In this document: positions 36,056 to 44,746 of the stretch, one piece after another
Layout of the letters: every line of letters begins with the position of its first letter
How positions within the stretch are numbered: position 1 is the first letter of the stretch
NCBI RefSeq assembly: GCF_013322225.1
Contig: NZ_JAAMFB010000013.1
Coordinates: 1 to 64,000, forward strand
Direction of reading: 5' to 3'
DNA: 64,000 nucleotides
DNA from: Agrobacterium larrymoorei
GTDB taxonomy: Bacteria; Pseudomonadota; Alphaproteobacteria; Rhizobiales; Rhizobiaceae
Made by a program: the position numbers and the translations under genes
Notes under the pieces: model-generated
What the model was told of the DNA's origin: nothing
The model's database searches: none
Seen by the model: only the letters and a program-made list of their open reading frames with translations

Positions 36056-36997
36056 TTATTCCTCGTTCTTTACCTTGTCTTTAACGTGCCATCGGTCATG
36101 GTACCACAACCATTGGCCGGGATATTCGCGCACCCAGCTTTCAACCTTGTCATTCAAAAGCTGTGCGGTTTTCTGAATATCCACGCTACCCTTCTCGTTG
36201 CGGGGAATCTCGACCTTGGGTTCGAGCTCCAGCCGATAGCGATTATCCGGTAGCCGGATGCAGCGAGCTGGATAAACATCGCAGCCGAACTGCCGGACCA
36301 GCTTGGCCAGCAGAGGGTTGGTTTTCACATCGTGCCCGAAGAACTGTGTCGGCAGGCCCTTGCGGAACTTCTGATCCACCAGAACACCAACGCCGCCTCC
36401 CCGCTCCAGCTGACGCGCGAGCGCGAAAGACGAGCCCGCGTGAGACGGCACGAGATTACCCATGCGCTCCTTGCGGAACTTGAAGATTTTTTCCGCAACG
36501 TAAGGATTGTTCGGCGGACGGAACAGCACGGTCACATCCAGCCCGAAGGCGGAGCTTGCAACGGGCAGCAGCTCGAAATTGCCGGTGTGGGCGGTGAAAA
36601 CGATGAAGGGACGCGGATTGTCGCGAAGCTCCAGGAAGTTATCGATGCCCACGACTTCGACGCGGCCAGGCTTGGTTTGAGCAGGATCGAAATCGAAGAG
36701 ACGGTCCAGAAACACATACTCGGCTGCCAGCCGACCCATGTTGCCCCAGCTATCGAGCGCGATCTCATGACGCTCTTCTTCCGTCTTTTCCGGGTAAGCG
36801 CGCGCCAGGTTGAACAGCATCAGCTTGTGCCGTGGCGTTTTCGGGCCGATCTGGCGCGCCATCTTATCTCCGAACCGGATAGCCGGATCGGCAGGGAAAA
36901 GCTTCAGCAGATTGAGGACGCCGAACGCGATGGTCGCGTTCAACCACTGGCGAAAGTGTTCAAGCGCCAGGACAACGCGTGTTATAAAAAGTTTCAC
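36056..36997 (-). CDS. lpxXL: VLCFA lipid A acyltransferase LpxXL
   Basis: 313 residues of the LpxL/LpxM acyltransferase family. The catalytic HX4E motif is present in FTAHTGNFELLP, and GGVGVLVDQKFRKGLPTQFFG is the second conserved block. As last gene of the acpXL operon it should transfer the 27-hydroxyoctacosanoyl chain from AcpXL to lipid A at the inner membrane. An N-terminal hydrophobic helix (MKLFITRVVLALEHF) anchors it. It starts four bases after the adh2XL stop, so translation is probably coupled. Confidence 0.94.
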   Translation of the reverse strand: MKLFITRVVLALEHFRQWLNATIAFGVLNLLKLFPADPAIRFGDKMARQIGPKTPRHKLMLFNLARAYPEKTEEERHEIALDSWGNMGRLAAEYVFLDRLFDFDPAQTKPGRVEVVGIDNFLELRDNPRPFIVFTAHTGNFELLPVASSAFGLDVTVLFRPPNNPYVAEKIFKFRKERMGNLVPSHAGSSFALARQLERGGGVGVLVDQKFRKGLPTQFFGHDVKTNPLLAKLVRQFGCDVYPARCIRLPDNRYRLELEPKVEIPRNEKGSVDIQKTAQLLNDKVESWVREYPGQWLWYHDRWHVKDKVKNEE

Positions 36998-37000
36998 TTA

Positions 37001-38029
37001 TCAATCCATCCGGAGGACGATCTTGCCGAAGACCTGACGGGTCTCCATGCGTTCGAGCGCCTTGTCGATATCTTCGAAGGTTACTTCGGTATCGATGACA
37101 GGATGTACAAGGCCGCGCGCCATTTTCTGCATGGCATTCGCCATGTTTTCCATGCGGCAACCGAAGGAGCCGAGCAGCTTCAGCTGTTGCTGGAACAGCA
37201 TCATCAGGTTGATTTCGGTGGAAACGCCCGAAGTGGAGCCGCAGGTGACGAGGCGGCCGCCGCGCTTGAGCGAGAACATCGAGCCTGCCCACGTGTCCTT
37301 GCCGACATGTTCGAACACGACGTCGACGCCCTTCTTCTTCGTCAGCTTGCGCACGACGCCTTCGAAGCGATCAACCCGGTAGTTGATGACGTGATCGGCA
37401 CCGAGTGCCTTGGCGCGCTCGATCTTGTCATCCGAACCGACGGTGGTAATGACCGTGCAGCCCATTTTCTTGGCAAGCTGAATAGCCGCAGTGCCGATGC
37501 CGGAGCCACCTGCGTGAACGAGGATTGTTTCGCCCGGCTGGAGCTTGGCATTATCGAACAGCATATGCTCGACCGTGCCGAAGGTCACGGGCGCGAGTGC
37601 TGCGGCCACCGCATCCACATTCGGCGGAGCAAGAACGAGCTGACGGGCCGGGATGTTGATCTTTTCCTGCGCAAAGCCATCCAGATGGAAGCCGTGCACA
37701 CCGCCGACATTTTCGCAAAGGTTATCGCGACCGGCAACACAGTGATGGCAGCGACCGCAGATGCGTGCGCCATAGATGGACACGAGCTGGCCGGGCAGAA
37801 CATTGGACACACCCGGCCCGATGGCTTCCACCACACCGGACGCTTCCGCGCCGATGGTGAGTGGCATCTTGCGCTTGGCAAATGCCATGCCGCGCCAGCC
37901 CCAGACATCGATATGGTTCAGCGCAACAGCCTTGACGCGAAGCGTGACTTCGCCCGGTGCCGGTGCTTCCGGCTCAGGCAGTTCCACTTTCTCAAGCTTA
38001 CGGTCATCGACGAGTTGAAGAGCGCGCAT
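37001..38029 (-). CDS. adh2XL: Zinc-binding alcohol dehydrogenase/enoyl reductase of the VLCFA cluster
   Basis: 342 residues, medium-chain dehydrogenase/reductase family. The structural zinc site is visible as CGRCHHCVAGRDNLC. The cofactor-binding GGSGIGTAAIQLAKKMGC is the Rossmann turn. The catalytic-zinc histidine region reads GAEASGVVEAIG, without the usual GHE, which suggests an enoyl-reductase-like rather than alcohol dehydrogenase activity. In the cluster it probably reduces enoyl-AcpXL intermediates during chain elongation; that is inference from context. It is the fifth gene of the operon. Confidence 0.9.
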   Translation of the reverse strand: MRALQLVDDRKLEKVELPEPEAPAPGEVTLRVKAVALNHIDVWGWRGMAFAKRKMPLTIGAEASGVVEAIGPGVSNVLPGQLVSIYGARICGRCHHCVAGRDNLCENVGGVHGFHLDGFAQEKINIPARQLVLAPPNVDAVAAALAPVTFGTVEHMLFDNAKLQPGETILVHAGGSGIGTAAIQLAKKMGCTVITTVGSDDKIERAKALGADHVINYRVDRFEGVVRKLTKKKGVDVVFEHVGKDTWAGSMFSLKRGGRLVTCGSTSGVSTEINLMMLFQQQLKLLGSFGCRMENMANAMQKMARGLVHPVIDTEVTFEDIDKALERMETRQVFGKIVLRMD

Positions 38030-38082
38030 AGTAAAAGTCCTTCGCCCGAAGGCGTTATATCGTTTTGCAGTTGGGGAACCGA

Positions 38083-39369
38083 TTAAGCCGGTTCCCGCGT
38101 CATGACAAGGCTTGCGTTCTGGCCGCCAAAGCCGAAGGAATTGGAAAGCACGGCACTTACCTCAGCGTCACGCTTCACATTCGGCACGACATCAAGAACG
38201 ATTGTCGGGTCTGGATTGGTATAGTTGATGGTCGGCGGCACGGTTCCGGTCAGCATGGTCTGGAGCGAGAACACGGCTTCAACCGCACCGGCGGCCGTCA
38301 GCGTATGCCCGATCATCGACTTGTTGGACGAAACCGGGATCGACTTCAAACCCTCTCCAAAGACGGCGAGCATGGAGCCATATTCCATCTTGTCGTTTTC
38401 CGGCGTCGAGGTGCCGTGCGCATTGATGTAGTTGATGCCGCCTTCGGCCACACCCGCATCCGCGAGCGCCGCACGAATGGACGCAATCGCAGGGCCGCCA
38501 TCCGGCGACGAGCGCGTGCGGTGAAAGCTGTCAGCCTTTTCGCCAGCGCCCTTGATGATGCCGAGAACCTTCGCACCACGAGCGACGGCGGATTCAAGCG
38601 ATTCCAGCACCAGCGTGGCAGAGCCTTCGGCAATTACGAAACCATCGCGATCCTTGCTGAACGGCTTCGATGCCTTTTCTGGCGGGTCGTTTTGCGTGGA
38701 AAGTGCCGACAGAAGCGAGAAGCGGATGAGCGCTTCCGCGCTGACCGAGCCATCCGTCGCAACCGTCAAGGCGCGATCCGTGCGGCCCTGCCGAATGGCC
38801 TCGACGCCAAGCTGGATAGCCGTGGCACCCGATGCGCAAGCAGTAGACAGAGTGACCGGCAGGCCGCGTGTGCCGAACTTATCCGAAAGACGTTCGGAAA
38901 TCGCACCAAAGAGTGCAGCTTCCTGAAAGGCCGGATCGGGGCGCTCGCGAAGTGCGGCCATGAAGCGATCATAGGCATCGCCTGGCTTCTGTGCAGGCGG
39001 AGAGCGGTCGCCAAGCTCGAAACGGGCGCTCCACTCCGGCTCGATGGGTGGGGCTGCGAGAAACAGCGGGCCACCGAAATCACCGGAAAGACCTGCTTGC
39101 GCCAATGCCTCAATGGTGGTTTCGCGAGCGAATGCGTAAGAGCGCTCGACCGAGTTCGGAACCGGAATGTCGATGAAATCGACCATGCCGGAAATTCTGG
39201 TCGAGAGATTATCCGTCGGGAAACGGGTGATCTTGCGGATGCCGGATTTGCCGGACGTCAGAGCCGCCCAGTTATCTTCAACCCCCTGCCCCAAGGACGT
39301 GATGATACCCATGCCGGTAACGGCAACGATTGGACGGCCAAGGTGATCCCTGAAATTGCTGGATGCCAT
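38083..39369 (-). CDS. fabF1XL: Beta-ketoacyl-ACP synthase FabF1XL
   Basis: 428 residues of the KAS II family with the full catalytic triad: Cys in LSTACASGATAIQ, His in NAHGTSTPENDKM and His in KSMIGHTLTAAGAVE. It condenses malonyl-ACP with the growing acyl-AcpXL to build the 28-carbon chain. It directly follows fabF2XL (12 bases apart), whose product lacks the catalytic cysteine; the two likely form a heterodimer like ketosynthase and chain-length factor in type II polyketide systems. The C-terminal GFGGQNASLVM is typical. Confidence 0.95.
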   Translation of the reverse strand: MASSNFRDHLGRPIVAVTGMGIITSLGQGVEDNWAALTSGKSGIRKITRFPTDNLSTRISGMVDFIDIPVPNSVERSYAFARETTIEALAQAGLSGDFGGPLFLAAPPIEPEWSARFELGDRSPPAQKPGDAYDRFMAALRERPDPAFQEAALFGAISERLSDKFGTRGLPVTLSTACASGATAIQLGVEAIRQGRTDRALTVATDGSVSAEALIRFSLLSALSTQNDPPEKASKPFSKDRDGFVIAEGSATLVLESLESAVARGAKVLGIIKGAGEKADSFHRTRSSPDGGPAIASIRAALADAGVAEGGINYINAHGTSTPENDKMEYGSMLAVFGEGLKSIPVSSNKSMIGHTLTAAGAVEAVFSLQTMLTGTVPPTINYTNPDPTIVLDVVPNVKRDAEVSAVLSNSFGFGGQNASLVMTREPA

Positions 39370-39381
39370 GGTCTCTACTCC

Positions 39382-40578
39382 TCAAACGTCTTTGGAAAGA
39401 ACGGCGACACCTTCGCCGCGCACATGGCCAACCGTGGTGACGACTGCCTGCCCTGCTGCAACGGTCATCGGTTTTTCCTCGGCGCTATCGAAAGCCGGAA
39501 CTTTCGCGCCACTTTGCAGCGCAAGTGCTGCCAGCGCCAGGCCCAGCGGGAACTGCGCCTCAAGTGCGTGGCCGGTGACACCGCCGAAGCCGCGAATGAC
39601 GGCATTGGGCAGTGCCTTTTCGAGAATACCCTTCTCACGAACCGTCAGTCCGTCATAACCGCTGGCACCGGAGAACACGACGGTCTCGGCTGCATCACTG
39701 GCGGGAGCCAGGAGGCGCTCAAGACGCGTCTCGAGCTTACCCTCTTCGCGGCTGCCGCGATCTCCCTCAAGGGCATCGATGCGGGCATAGATATGCGCAC
39801 CGCGTGCCTCTGCGCGCTTGCGCGATTCCAGAACCAGGAAGGCGCCGACGGAACCGGTTATCATGCCACCGCCCTTGCCATCTTCACGCGACCATAAAGG
39901 CTGCCAGGCACCCTGCGCATGTGCGCCGATGGCTTCGAACAGCAGCGTCATATCCGGGCGTTCGGCTGCGAAAGCACCGCCGACCAGCGCGTGGCTCGAT
40001 TCGCCGGAACGGATGCGATAAAATGCGGTCTCGACGGCGGAAATGCCCGCTCCCTCTTCACCCATGAAGGTGCGCGAGGAGCCGGTGACCTTGTGGACGA
40101 TGGAAATGTTCCCGGCCATCAGGTTCGAAAGCTGGGCAAGGAACAGCGTCGGGCGCAGTTCGGTCGTCAGCTTCTCGTTGAGCATGACCTCGCGGTCGTT
40201 GCGCTTCAGACCCTCATCCACGATCAGCGTATCGACATTGATATCGCGCTCGCCGCCACCGGCTGCGACGATCATATCCATCGTGCCGCAGGCTTCCGGA
40301 TCTTCCTTCAGCCCAGCATCGTCAAGTGCCAGGCCCGCGGCGAAAACGCCCAGACGCTGCCAGTTTTCCATCTGGCGCTGATCCTTACGGCCAATCTGGG
40401 CGGACCAATCGATTTCCGGCAGAGGATGGATGGGATAAGGCGCAAACTTCTCCGTCTCCACAATCGCCTGCGGCGTCGTGGTGCTGGAGAGCAGCGCAAT
40501 ATGGGCGTCTTTACCGACACCATGACAGGTCACGATACCGACCCCGGTAATCACCACATCATTGTCAGACTTCATCAT
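39382..40578 (-). CDS. fabF2XL: Beta-ketoacyl-ACP synthase-like FabF2XL lacking the active-site cysteine
   Basis: 398 residues of KAS fold. Where the partner has TACASG this protein reads VTGSSRTFMGEEGAG, so the nucleophilic cysteine is absent. The first catalytic histidine motif is also missing (FSGASGYDGLT region); only the second survives in GGVTGHALEAQ. The pattern resembles chain-length factors, non-catalytic KAS partners that set product length. It sits between fabZXL and fabF1XL, consistent with the order in Rhizobium leguminosarum. Confidence 0.9.
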   Translation of the reverse strand: MMKSDNDVVITGVGIVTCHGVGKDAHIALLSSTTTPQAIVETEKFAPYPIHPLPEIDWSAQIGRKDQRQMENWQRLGVFAAGLALDDAGLKEDPEACGTMDMIVAAGGGERDINVDTLIVDEGLKRNDREVMLNEKLTTELRPTLFLAQLSNLMAGNISIVHKVTGSSRTFMGEEGAGISAVETAFYRIRSGESSHALVGGAFAAERPDMTLLFEAIGAHAQGAWQPLWSREDGKGGGMITGSVGAFLVLESRKRAEARGAHIYARIDALEGDRGSREEGKLETRLERLLAPASDAAETVVFSGASGYDGLTVREKGILEKALPNAVIRGFGGVTGHALEAQFPLGLALAALALQSGAKVPAFDSAEEKPMTVAAGQAVVTTVGHVRGEGVAVLSKDV

Positions 40579-40912
40579 CCGTCATCCTTCGTCGCTTTTC
40601 CGGGAGAGAGCATCGCCGGGCCAGCCATCAAAAACGGCAATAACGCCGCAGTTGCCATGCGAAATAAAGGGCGGGATGACGCTTTGCAATGGCGAAGGCC
40701 ACAAGACACGTCTCAATGCGTGACTTTTCAGCGTTTTAGAGTTGGAAAATAGTGCCGACGATGGGCACAAATGGTTTCACGACCTTCGACATCTCCTCAT
40801 TCCTGTCCTTGTGACAGGAATCCAGTCAGCCCAGTCCTGTGCTGAAAGACTCTTCCCGCCGCGCAGACGCGCGTCGACTGGATTCCTGTGACAAGCACAG
40901 GAATGAGGGAGT
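40579..40912. repeat. Intergenic spacer with a long inverted repeat (family D)
   Basis: The gap between fabF2XL and fabZXL holds no gene. It contains a 116-bp inverted repeat at 40795-40910: the left arm runs ctcctcattcctgtccttgtgacaggaatccagtc and the right arm gactggattcctgtgacaagcacaggaatgag. If transcribed with the operon it would form a very stable hairpin between coding regions. Confidence 0.75.
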
Positions 40913-41392
40913 TTAGATAGAAACGTCAGCAGCAATCGCCGCCATCAATCCTATTTCCTCGGCGCGCTTCTTGACGACAGGGCCGAGCGGAATTTCAGAG
41001 AAAGGCATGGTGCGGAGCTTCAATTGCGCGTCGCATACCTTCTTGCCCTCAGACGTGATCTTGGCCTTGGTCACGGCAAAACCTGAGCCGTCATGTTCCA
41101 GATAGGCCTCGATATCGAGAACGGCATTGGGTTCGACAAAGGTGCGCATCTTCGCACCGTCGACCGTCATCAAAAACGGCATGGCGGCGAAATCGGTCAT
41201 GGCCAGAACGAGCATACCGGATGTCTGCGCCATGGTTTCGATCAACAACACGCCGGGGACCAGCGGCATGCCAGGAAAATGACCTTCGAAGACCGGGCTC
41301 TTGTCCGGCACGACCGAGCGGGCCTTGAGTATACGGGCCGATCTATCGATTGATTCGATGCGGTCCACCATCTGGAAGTATTCGAGGAGCAT
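40913..41392 (-). CDS. fabZXL: 3-hydroxyacyl-ACP dehydratase FabZXL
   Basis: 159 residues of the hot-dog fold. The catalytic histidine is in VFEGHFPGMPLVPGVL and the acidic partner in LLIETMAQTSG. It dehydrates 3-hydroxyacyl-AcpXL during VLCFA synthesis. FabZ proteins are about 150 residues, so the length fits. The second gene in the lipid A operon, it is separated from acpXL by 143 bases including a family B repeat, and from fabF2XL by a large inverted repeat. Confidence 0.92.
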   Translation of the reverse strand: MLLEYFQMVDRIESIDRSARILKARSVVPDKSPVFEGHFPGMPLVPGVLLIETMAQTSGMLVLAMTDFAAMPFLMTVDGAKMRTFVEPNAVLDIEAYLEHDGSGFAVTKAKITSEGKKVCDAQLKLRTMPFSEIPLGPVVKKRAEEIGLMAAIAADVSI

Positions 41393-41454
41393 GTTTTTGG
41401 TCCGTGGGGTGGTAGGCCGTGGAGGTGCTTTAATGCAGACACCGTCCAGTCACT

Positions 41455-41490
41455 GCGTCATCCTCGGGCCTGACCCGAGGATGACGACGT
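41455..41490. repeat. Family B palindrome between acpXL and fabZXL
   Basis: cgtcatcctcgggcctgacccgaggatgacg is a perfect-arm palindrome of the same type as 15361-15452 and 52060-52090. It lies between the first two genes of the lipid A operon. Confidence 0.75.
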
Positions 41491-41535
41491 GTATGTAGCA
41501 AGCGGTCTGCCATCAAAGGCAGGCCATCAAAAAAC

Positions 41536-41814
41536 TCAGCCCTTGGCGGCCTTCAGCTCGTCAATTTTGGCGCAGAGGTTCTTCAGAACGAAGTATTCCT
41601 CGGTCGAAACCTTGCCTTCGTTGACTTCCTGCGTCCACTGCTCGAGCGGGATCTTGATGCCGAATTCCTTGTCGATCGCAAAGACGATATCGAGAAAGTC
41701 CAGGCTGTCGATGCCGAGATCGTCGATCGTATGGCTTTCCGGCGTAATGGTTTCGCGGTCGATTTCGCTGGTGTCAGCAATGATGTCTGCAACCTTGTCG
41801 AATGTAGCTGTCAC
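41536..41814 (-). CDS. acpXL: Acyl carrier protein AcpXL for very-long-chain fatty acids
   Basis: 92 residues with the phosphopantetheine serine in [15 protein letters not shown], acidic throughout. It carries the 27-hydroxyoctacosanoic acid destined for lipid A. The length and C-terminal extension ([15 protein letters not shown]-like) distinguish it from the ~78-residue housekeeping AcpP. It is the first gene of the operon; the 5' region 41815-41948 must hold the promoter, shared with the hemN stop side. Confidence 0.95.
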   Translation of the reverse strand: MTATFDKVADIIADTSEIDRETITPESHTIDDLGIDSLDFLDIVFAIDKEFGIKIPLEQWTQEVNEGKVSTEEYFVLKNLCAKIDELKAAKG

Positions 41815-41948
41815 GCCCGTAATCCTTCGTGTTCTTGATTATAAAGGTCTCTTCTGACGCACCACATAGGCAAGTTGGGCAGAAAAGCCAATGGTTTCGT
41901 GAGGGTCAGTTGAAATTTGAGGGCAAAGTGTTGCCCATGCCCTACACA

Positions 41949-43298
41949 TCAAACCGCCACAGAATGACGTCCCCGACCGCTCGTGAGATAAGTATCGAAA
42001 ATTGCGGCGATGCTTCTTGCAAAAGGTTTTCCGGCCTCGGTCAAAGAAAATCTGTCACCACTCAGCTTCACCAACCCGTCTCGCTCGCTTCGGGCAAAGT
42101 CTACAGCCTCCATGATCGCCTCCTCGGAATCGACACCGAAAAGCTGCTCCAGAGCGAAGAAATCGAGCGAGAAGTCGCACATGATGCGTTCGATGACGAA
42201 AGCGCGAACGCGGTCCTCAACAGACAGCTCTATACCCTTGACGACGCATAGCCCGCCGGTATCGGCCGCCCGCTCATACTCGCCGGTCGCAACCATGTTT
42301 TGCACATAGCCCTGAGGTAATTTGCCGATGGCCGATGCGCCGAGACCGATCAGCGCATCTGCGCTGTCATCCGTGTAACCCTGAAAATTGCGGCGCAGCT
42401 CACCGTCATTCAAGGCGCGCGCCAAGGTGTCGCCCGGCTTGGCGAAGTGGTCGATACCGATGGTATGATACCCCGCTTGCCTCAGCATTTCTCCAGCAAC
42501 GGTCATCTGGCGGTAGCGCTCGTAAACGTTTGGTAGGGCCTTTTCGGAGATCATGCTCTGATGCTTTTTCATCCACGGTACATGGGCGTAACCGAACAGC
42601 GCAATGCGGTCCGGATCGAGCGAAATGATCTGTCGCACCGTGTCTCTGAGCGTATCGACCGTCTGATATGGCAGGCCATATAGAATGTCGCAGTTGACCG
42701 AACGAACGCCCCTCGCCCGCACAGCATCCACAACCGATCTGGTCTGCTCGAAGCTCTGGATGCGATTGATGGTTTTCTGTACTTTCGCATCGAAATCCTG
42801 CACACCAAGACTCGCGCGGGTCATGCCGATGGCGGCCAGCGCATCGTAGCGCCCTTCGTCCAGATCATTGGGGTCCATCTCGACGCTGATTTCCGCATTC
42901 TCCGCAAAGCAAAATGCGGAGCGCAGACAGTGCATCAGCGCAATCATGTCTTCGGGCTCAACCATCGTGGGCGAGCCGCCGCCGAAATGGACGGCGGTGA
43001 CTTTCGTTTCAGACGACACATGCCTGCCGACAGACTCGATTTCCCGGTGGAGCGATTTCAGATAGGTGGCGATCGGCTCATAGCGCAGCGTGTGCTTGGT
43101 GTGGCAGGCGCAGAACCAGCAGAGCCGGTCGCAATAGGGAATATGCACATAAAGAGACAAGCTGTTTTCCGCGCCGAGCCCCCTCAGCCATGACGCATAG
43201 GTCTGCGAATCGACACCATTGTGGAAATGCGGGGCAGTCGGGTAGCTGGTGTAACGCGGAACCGGCCCGGCGAATTTTCGGATCAGTTGCTCGTCCAT
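41949..43298 (-). CDS. hemN: Oxygen-independent coproporphyrinogen III oxidase
   Basis: About 449 residues, radical SAM family. The iron-sulfur motif is seen in YCDRLCWFCACHTK (CxxxCxxC), followed by the GGGSPTMVEPEDM SAM-binding region and the HemN-specific C-terminal domain. It converts coproporphyrinogen III to protoporphyrinogen IX without oxygen. The ATG at 43298 follows GGGAAG. The upstream frame to 43556 overlaps fnrN and is rejected. An FNR box at 43372-43385 lies 74 bp upstream. Confidence 0.95.
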   Translation of the reverse strand: MDEQLIRKFAGPVPRYTSYPTAPHFHNGVDSQTYASWLRGLGAENSLSLYVHIPYCDRLCWFCACHTKHTLRYEPIATYLKSLHREIESVGRHVSSETKVTAVHFGGGSPTMVEPEDMIALMHCLRSAFCFAENAEISVEMDPNDLDEGRYDALAAIGMTRASLGVQDFDAKVQKTINRIQSFEQTRSVVDAVRARGVRSVNCDILYGLPYQTVDTLRDTVRQIISLDPDRIALFGYAHVPWMKKHQSMISEKALPNVYERYRQMTVAGEMLRQAGYHTIGIDHFAKPGDTLARALNDGELRRNFQGYTDDSADALIGLGASAIGKLPQGYVQNMVATGEYERAADTGGLCVVKGIELSVEDRVRAFVIERIMCDFSLDFFALEQLFGVDSEEAIMEAVDFARSERDGLVKLSGDRFSLTEAGKPFARSIAAIFDTYLTSGRGRHSVAV

Positions 43299-43371
43299 CG
43301 CGCTTCCCTTTCTTTTTTTAACATGTATCAAATCTGCGACTATGGGATACATGGTGCGACAGTTTGCAACT

Positions 43372-43385
43372 TTGACTTCGATCAA
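43372..43385. promoter_or_regulatory. FNR/FixK box in the hemN-fnrN divergent promoter
   Basis: TTGAC-TTCG-ATCAA matches the consensus TTGAT-N4-ATCAA at 9 of 10 positions. It lies 74 bp upstream of hemN and 114 bp upstream of fnrN, fitting oxygen-responsive control of both genes, including FnrN autoregulation. Confidence 0.85.
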
Positions 43386-43498
43386 GTGAGGACATAAACA
43401 TCCCCTTACGGGAGTCGGCGGAATACGGCTCTCGAGGGTAGAGATGGGGGTCCGGGGGGACAACATCTGCCCGACGCTTGAGGATCGGACATACGCCC

Positions 43499-44224
43499 AT
43501 GGATACGCTGCAAAGGAACATCCATAATTCGGAAATGCCGGTCGTATGCCGCTCATGCGAGGCGCGACATGGCGGTTTGTGCGGCGTGCTGACGCCCTGG
43601 CAACTGATCGAACTCAGCCGACACTCCAGCCGCAAGAGACTGGAGCCGGGCAACGAATTGCTGGGACAGGGTGAACTAGTTCCGTATTACGCCAATATTC
43701 TCAGCGGCGTCGTGAAGCTTTCCAAGATGATGAGCGATGGCAGGCAGCAGATCGTCGGCCTGCAATTCGCCCCGGATTTTCTCGGTCGCCCATTCAACGC
43801 GGAAAGCAGCATGTCTGCGGAAGCCGCAACGGATGTGGAAATCTGCCTTTTTCCCCGCCGCGCCGTGGACCGCATGGTCGGCGATGTGCCGGGTATGGAG
43901 CGCAAGCTTCACAGCCAGTCGCTCAAGGAACTGGATGAAGCCCGCGACTGGATGCTGACACTCGGACGCAAGACCGCGCAGGAGAAGGTCGCAAGCTTCC
44001 TCTACCTGATAGCCACTCACATCGATCCGGAAAAGGATGACAAGTCCAGTTTCGACCTGCCGCTGTCACGCGCCGATATTGCCGATTTCTTAGGGCTCAC
44101 CATCGAAACCGTCAGCCGCCAGATGACGAAGTTGAAGAAGGAAAACATCATCCAGATCGAGAACAACCGGCACATAACCGTGCCTGATCTGGATGCCCTG
44201 AGCAGCGCCGCCGGAAACGACTGA
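43499..44224 (+). CDS. fnrN: FNR-type oxygen-sensing transcription regulator FnrN
   Basis: About 241 residues. The N-terminus has a cysteine cluster CRSCEARHGGLC and a further internal cysteine in VEICLFPRR, enough for an oxygen-labile [4Fe-4S] cluster. A cyclic-nucleotide-type beta-barrel (about 40-140), a dimer helix and a C-terminal Crp helix-turn-helix (SRADIADFLGLTIETVSRQM) follow. The E-SR recognition-helix pattern matches FNR/FixK proteins that bind TTGAT-N4-ATCAA. The ATG at 43499 is favoured over a TTG at 43478. It divergently adjoins hemN. Confidence 0.93.
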   Translation: MDTLQRNIHNSEMPVVCRSCEARHGGLCGVLTPWQLIELSRHSSRKRLEPGNELLGQGELVPYYANILSGVVKLSKMMSDGRQQIVGLQFAPDFLGRPFNAESSMSAEAATDVEICLFPRRAVDRMVGDVPGMERKLHSQSLKELDEARDWMLTLGRKTAQEKVASFLYLIATHIDPEKDDKSSFDLPLSRADIADFLGLTIETVSRQMTKLKKENIIQIENNRHITVPDLDALSSAAGND

Positions 44225-44250
44225 CACCGCCCTAATGTCCACGCGTTGTA

Positions 44251-44355
44251 TTAGCGCGAATGCCCGACGTGGCTCGCAAACATAAATGGCGCCTTGGCCT
44301 CTGCGGGCGTGAAAATCGCACCGGCAATCAACATCATTACAAAAAAGCATTTCAT
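44251..44355 (-). CDS. Candidate 34-residue secreted peptide
   Basis: A minus-strand frame with GGGGAG nine bases before the ATG encodes a clear Sec-like signal (MKCFFVMMLIAGAIFTPAEA, with an AEA|K-type cleavage site) followed by a 14-residue mature part, KAPFMFASHVGHSR. No family is recognised. It is convergent with fnrN, separated from its stop codon by 26 bases. Both signal sequence and ribosome site argue for a real gene, but its size leaves doubt. Confidence 0.5.
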   Translation of the reverse strand: MKCFFVMMLIAGAIFTPAEAKAPFMFASHVGHSR

Positions 44356-44539
44356 CTTTTCACGCTCCCCAGCGCCTGCCATCGAGTGGCCTCACATGGG
44401 AAAAGTTATAGCGGATGAAGTGCCTCTATCGACTTAAGGAACGCGGTAAGCCAGCGGTTGAATGAAAGCGTAGAAGGCGATGGGTGTGGAAAGGGTTTTG
44501 TTAAGGATTGGGGTAGCTGAAGCGGACGCGGCTGGGTTA

Positions 44540-44615
44540 CCTCTCCCCGTGTGGGAGAGGACAGAAAATCACGATCTTAGCTTCAGCTAAGTCGTAGATT
44601 TTCTAGGTGAGGGGT
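44540..44615 (+). repeat. Intergenic palindromic element, family A copy 5
   Basis: cctctccccgtgtgggagagg, a hairpin around gatcttagcttcagctaag, ending ggtgaggggtt. Its hairpin resembles copy 2 more than copies 1 and 3, so at least two subfamilies are present. Confidence 0.75.
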
Positions 44616-44639
44616 TGGGCAACGCTTGCGGCAAGCAGA

Positions 44640-44717
44640 CCCCTCACTTGCGGATTTCTAACACTTAAGTGGAGCTTAAGATGTTGAAATCGCTTTCTCT
44701 CCCACAAGGGGGAGAGA
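44640..44717 (-). repeat. Intergenic palindromic element, family A copy 6
   Basis: Reverse copy: cccctcac, hairpin atttctaacacttaagtgg facing agcttaagatgttgaaat, ending ctctcccacaagggggagag. It belongs to the same subfamily as copies 1 and 3. Confidence 0.75.
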
Positions 44718-44746
44718 TAAACCCAGCCTCACTGCGGCACCACAAT

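Larger units (their letters stand above)
44356..44746. other. Intergenic region with two facing family A repeats
   Basis: No gene is seen. Two family A elements occupy most of it: 44540-44615 forward and 44640-44717 reverse, separated by about 25 bp. Together they make a large composite palindrome. Confidence 0.65.

Noticed and set aside
36332-38086. 584-codon open frame on the plus strand
   Set aside because: Antisense to lpxXL and adh2XL; same shadow composition.
38065-39897. 610-codon open frame on the plus strand
   Set aside because: It is antisense to fabF1XL and fabF2XL, rich in Arg, Gly and His, has no domain and no ribosome site; a codon-bias shadow.
40582-40770. 62-codon frame upstream of fabF2XL
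   Set aside because: No ribosome site, composition of a non-coding frame, lies in a repeat-bearing spacer.
41949-43556. Longer hemN frame starting at 43556
   Set aside because: It would run through the FNR box and into fnrN; ATG 43298 has a ribosome site and matches family starts.
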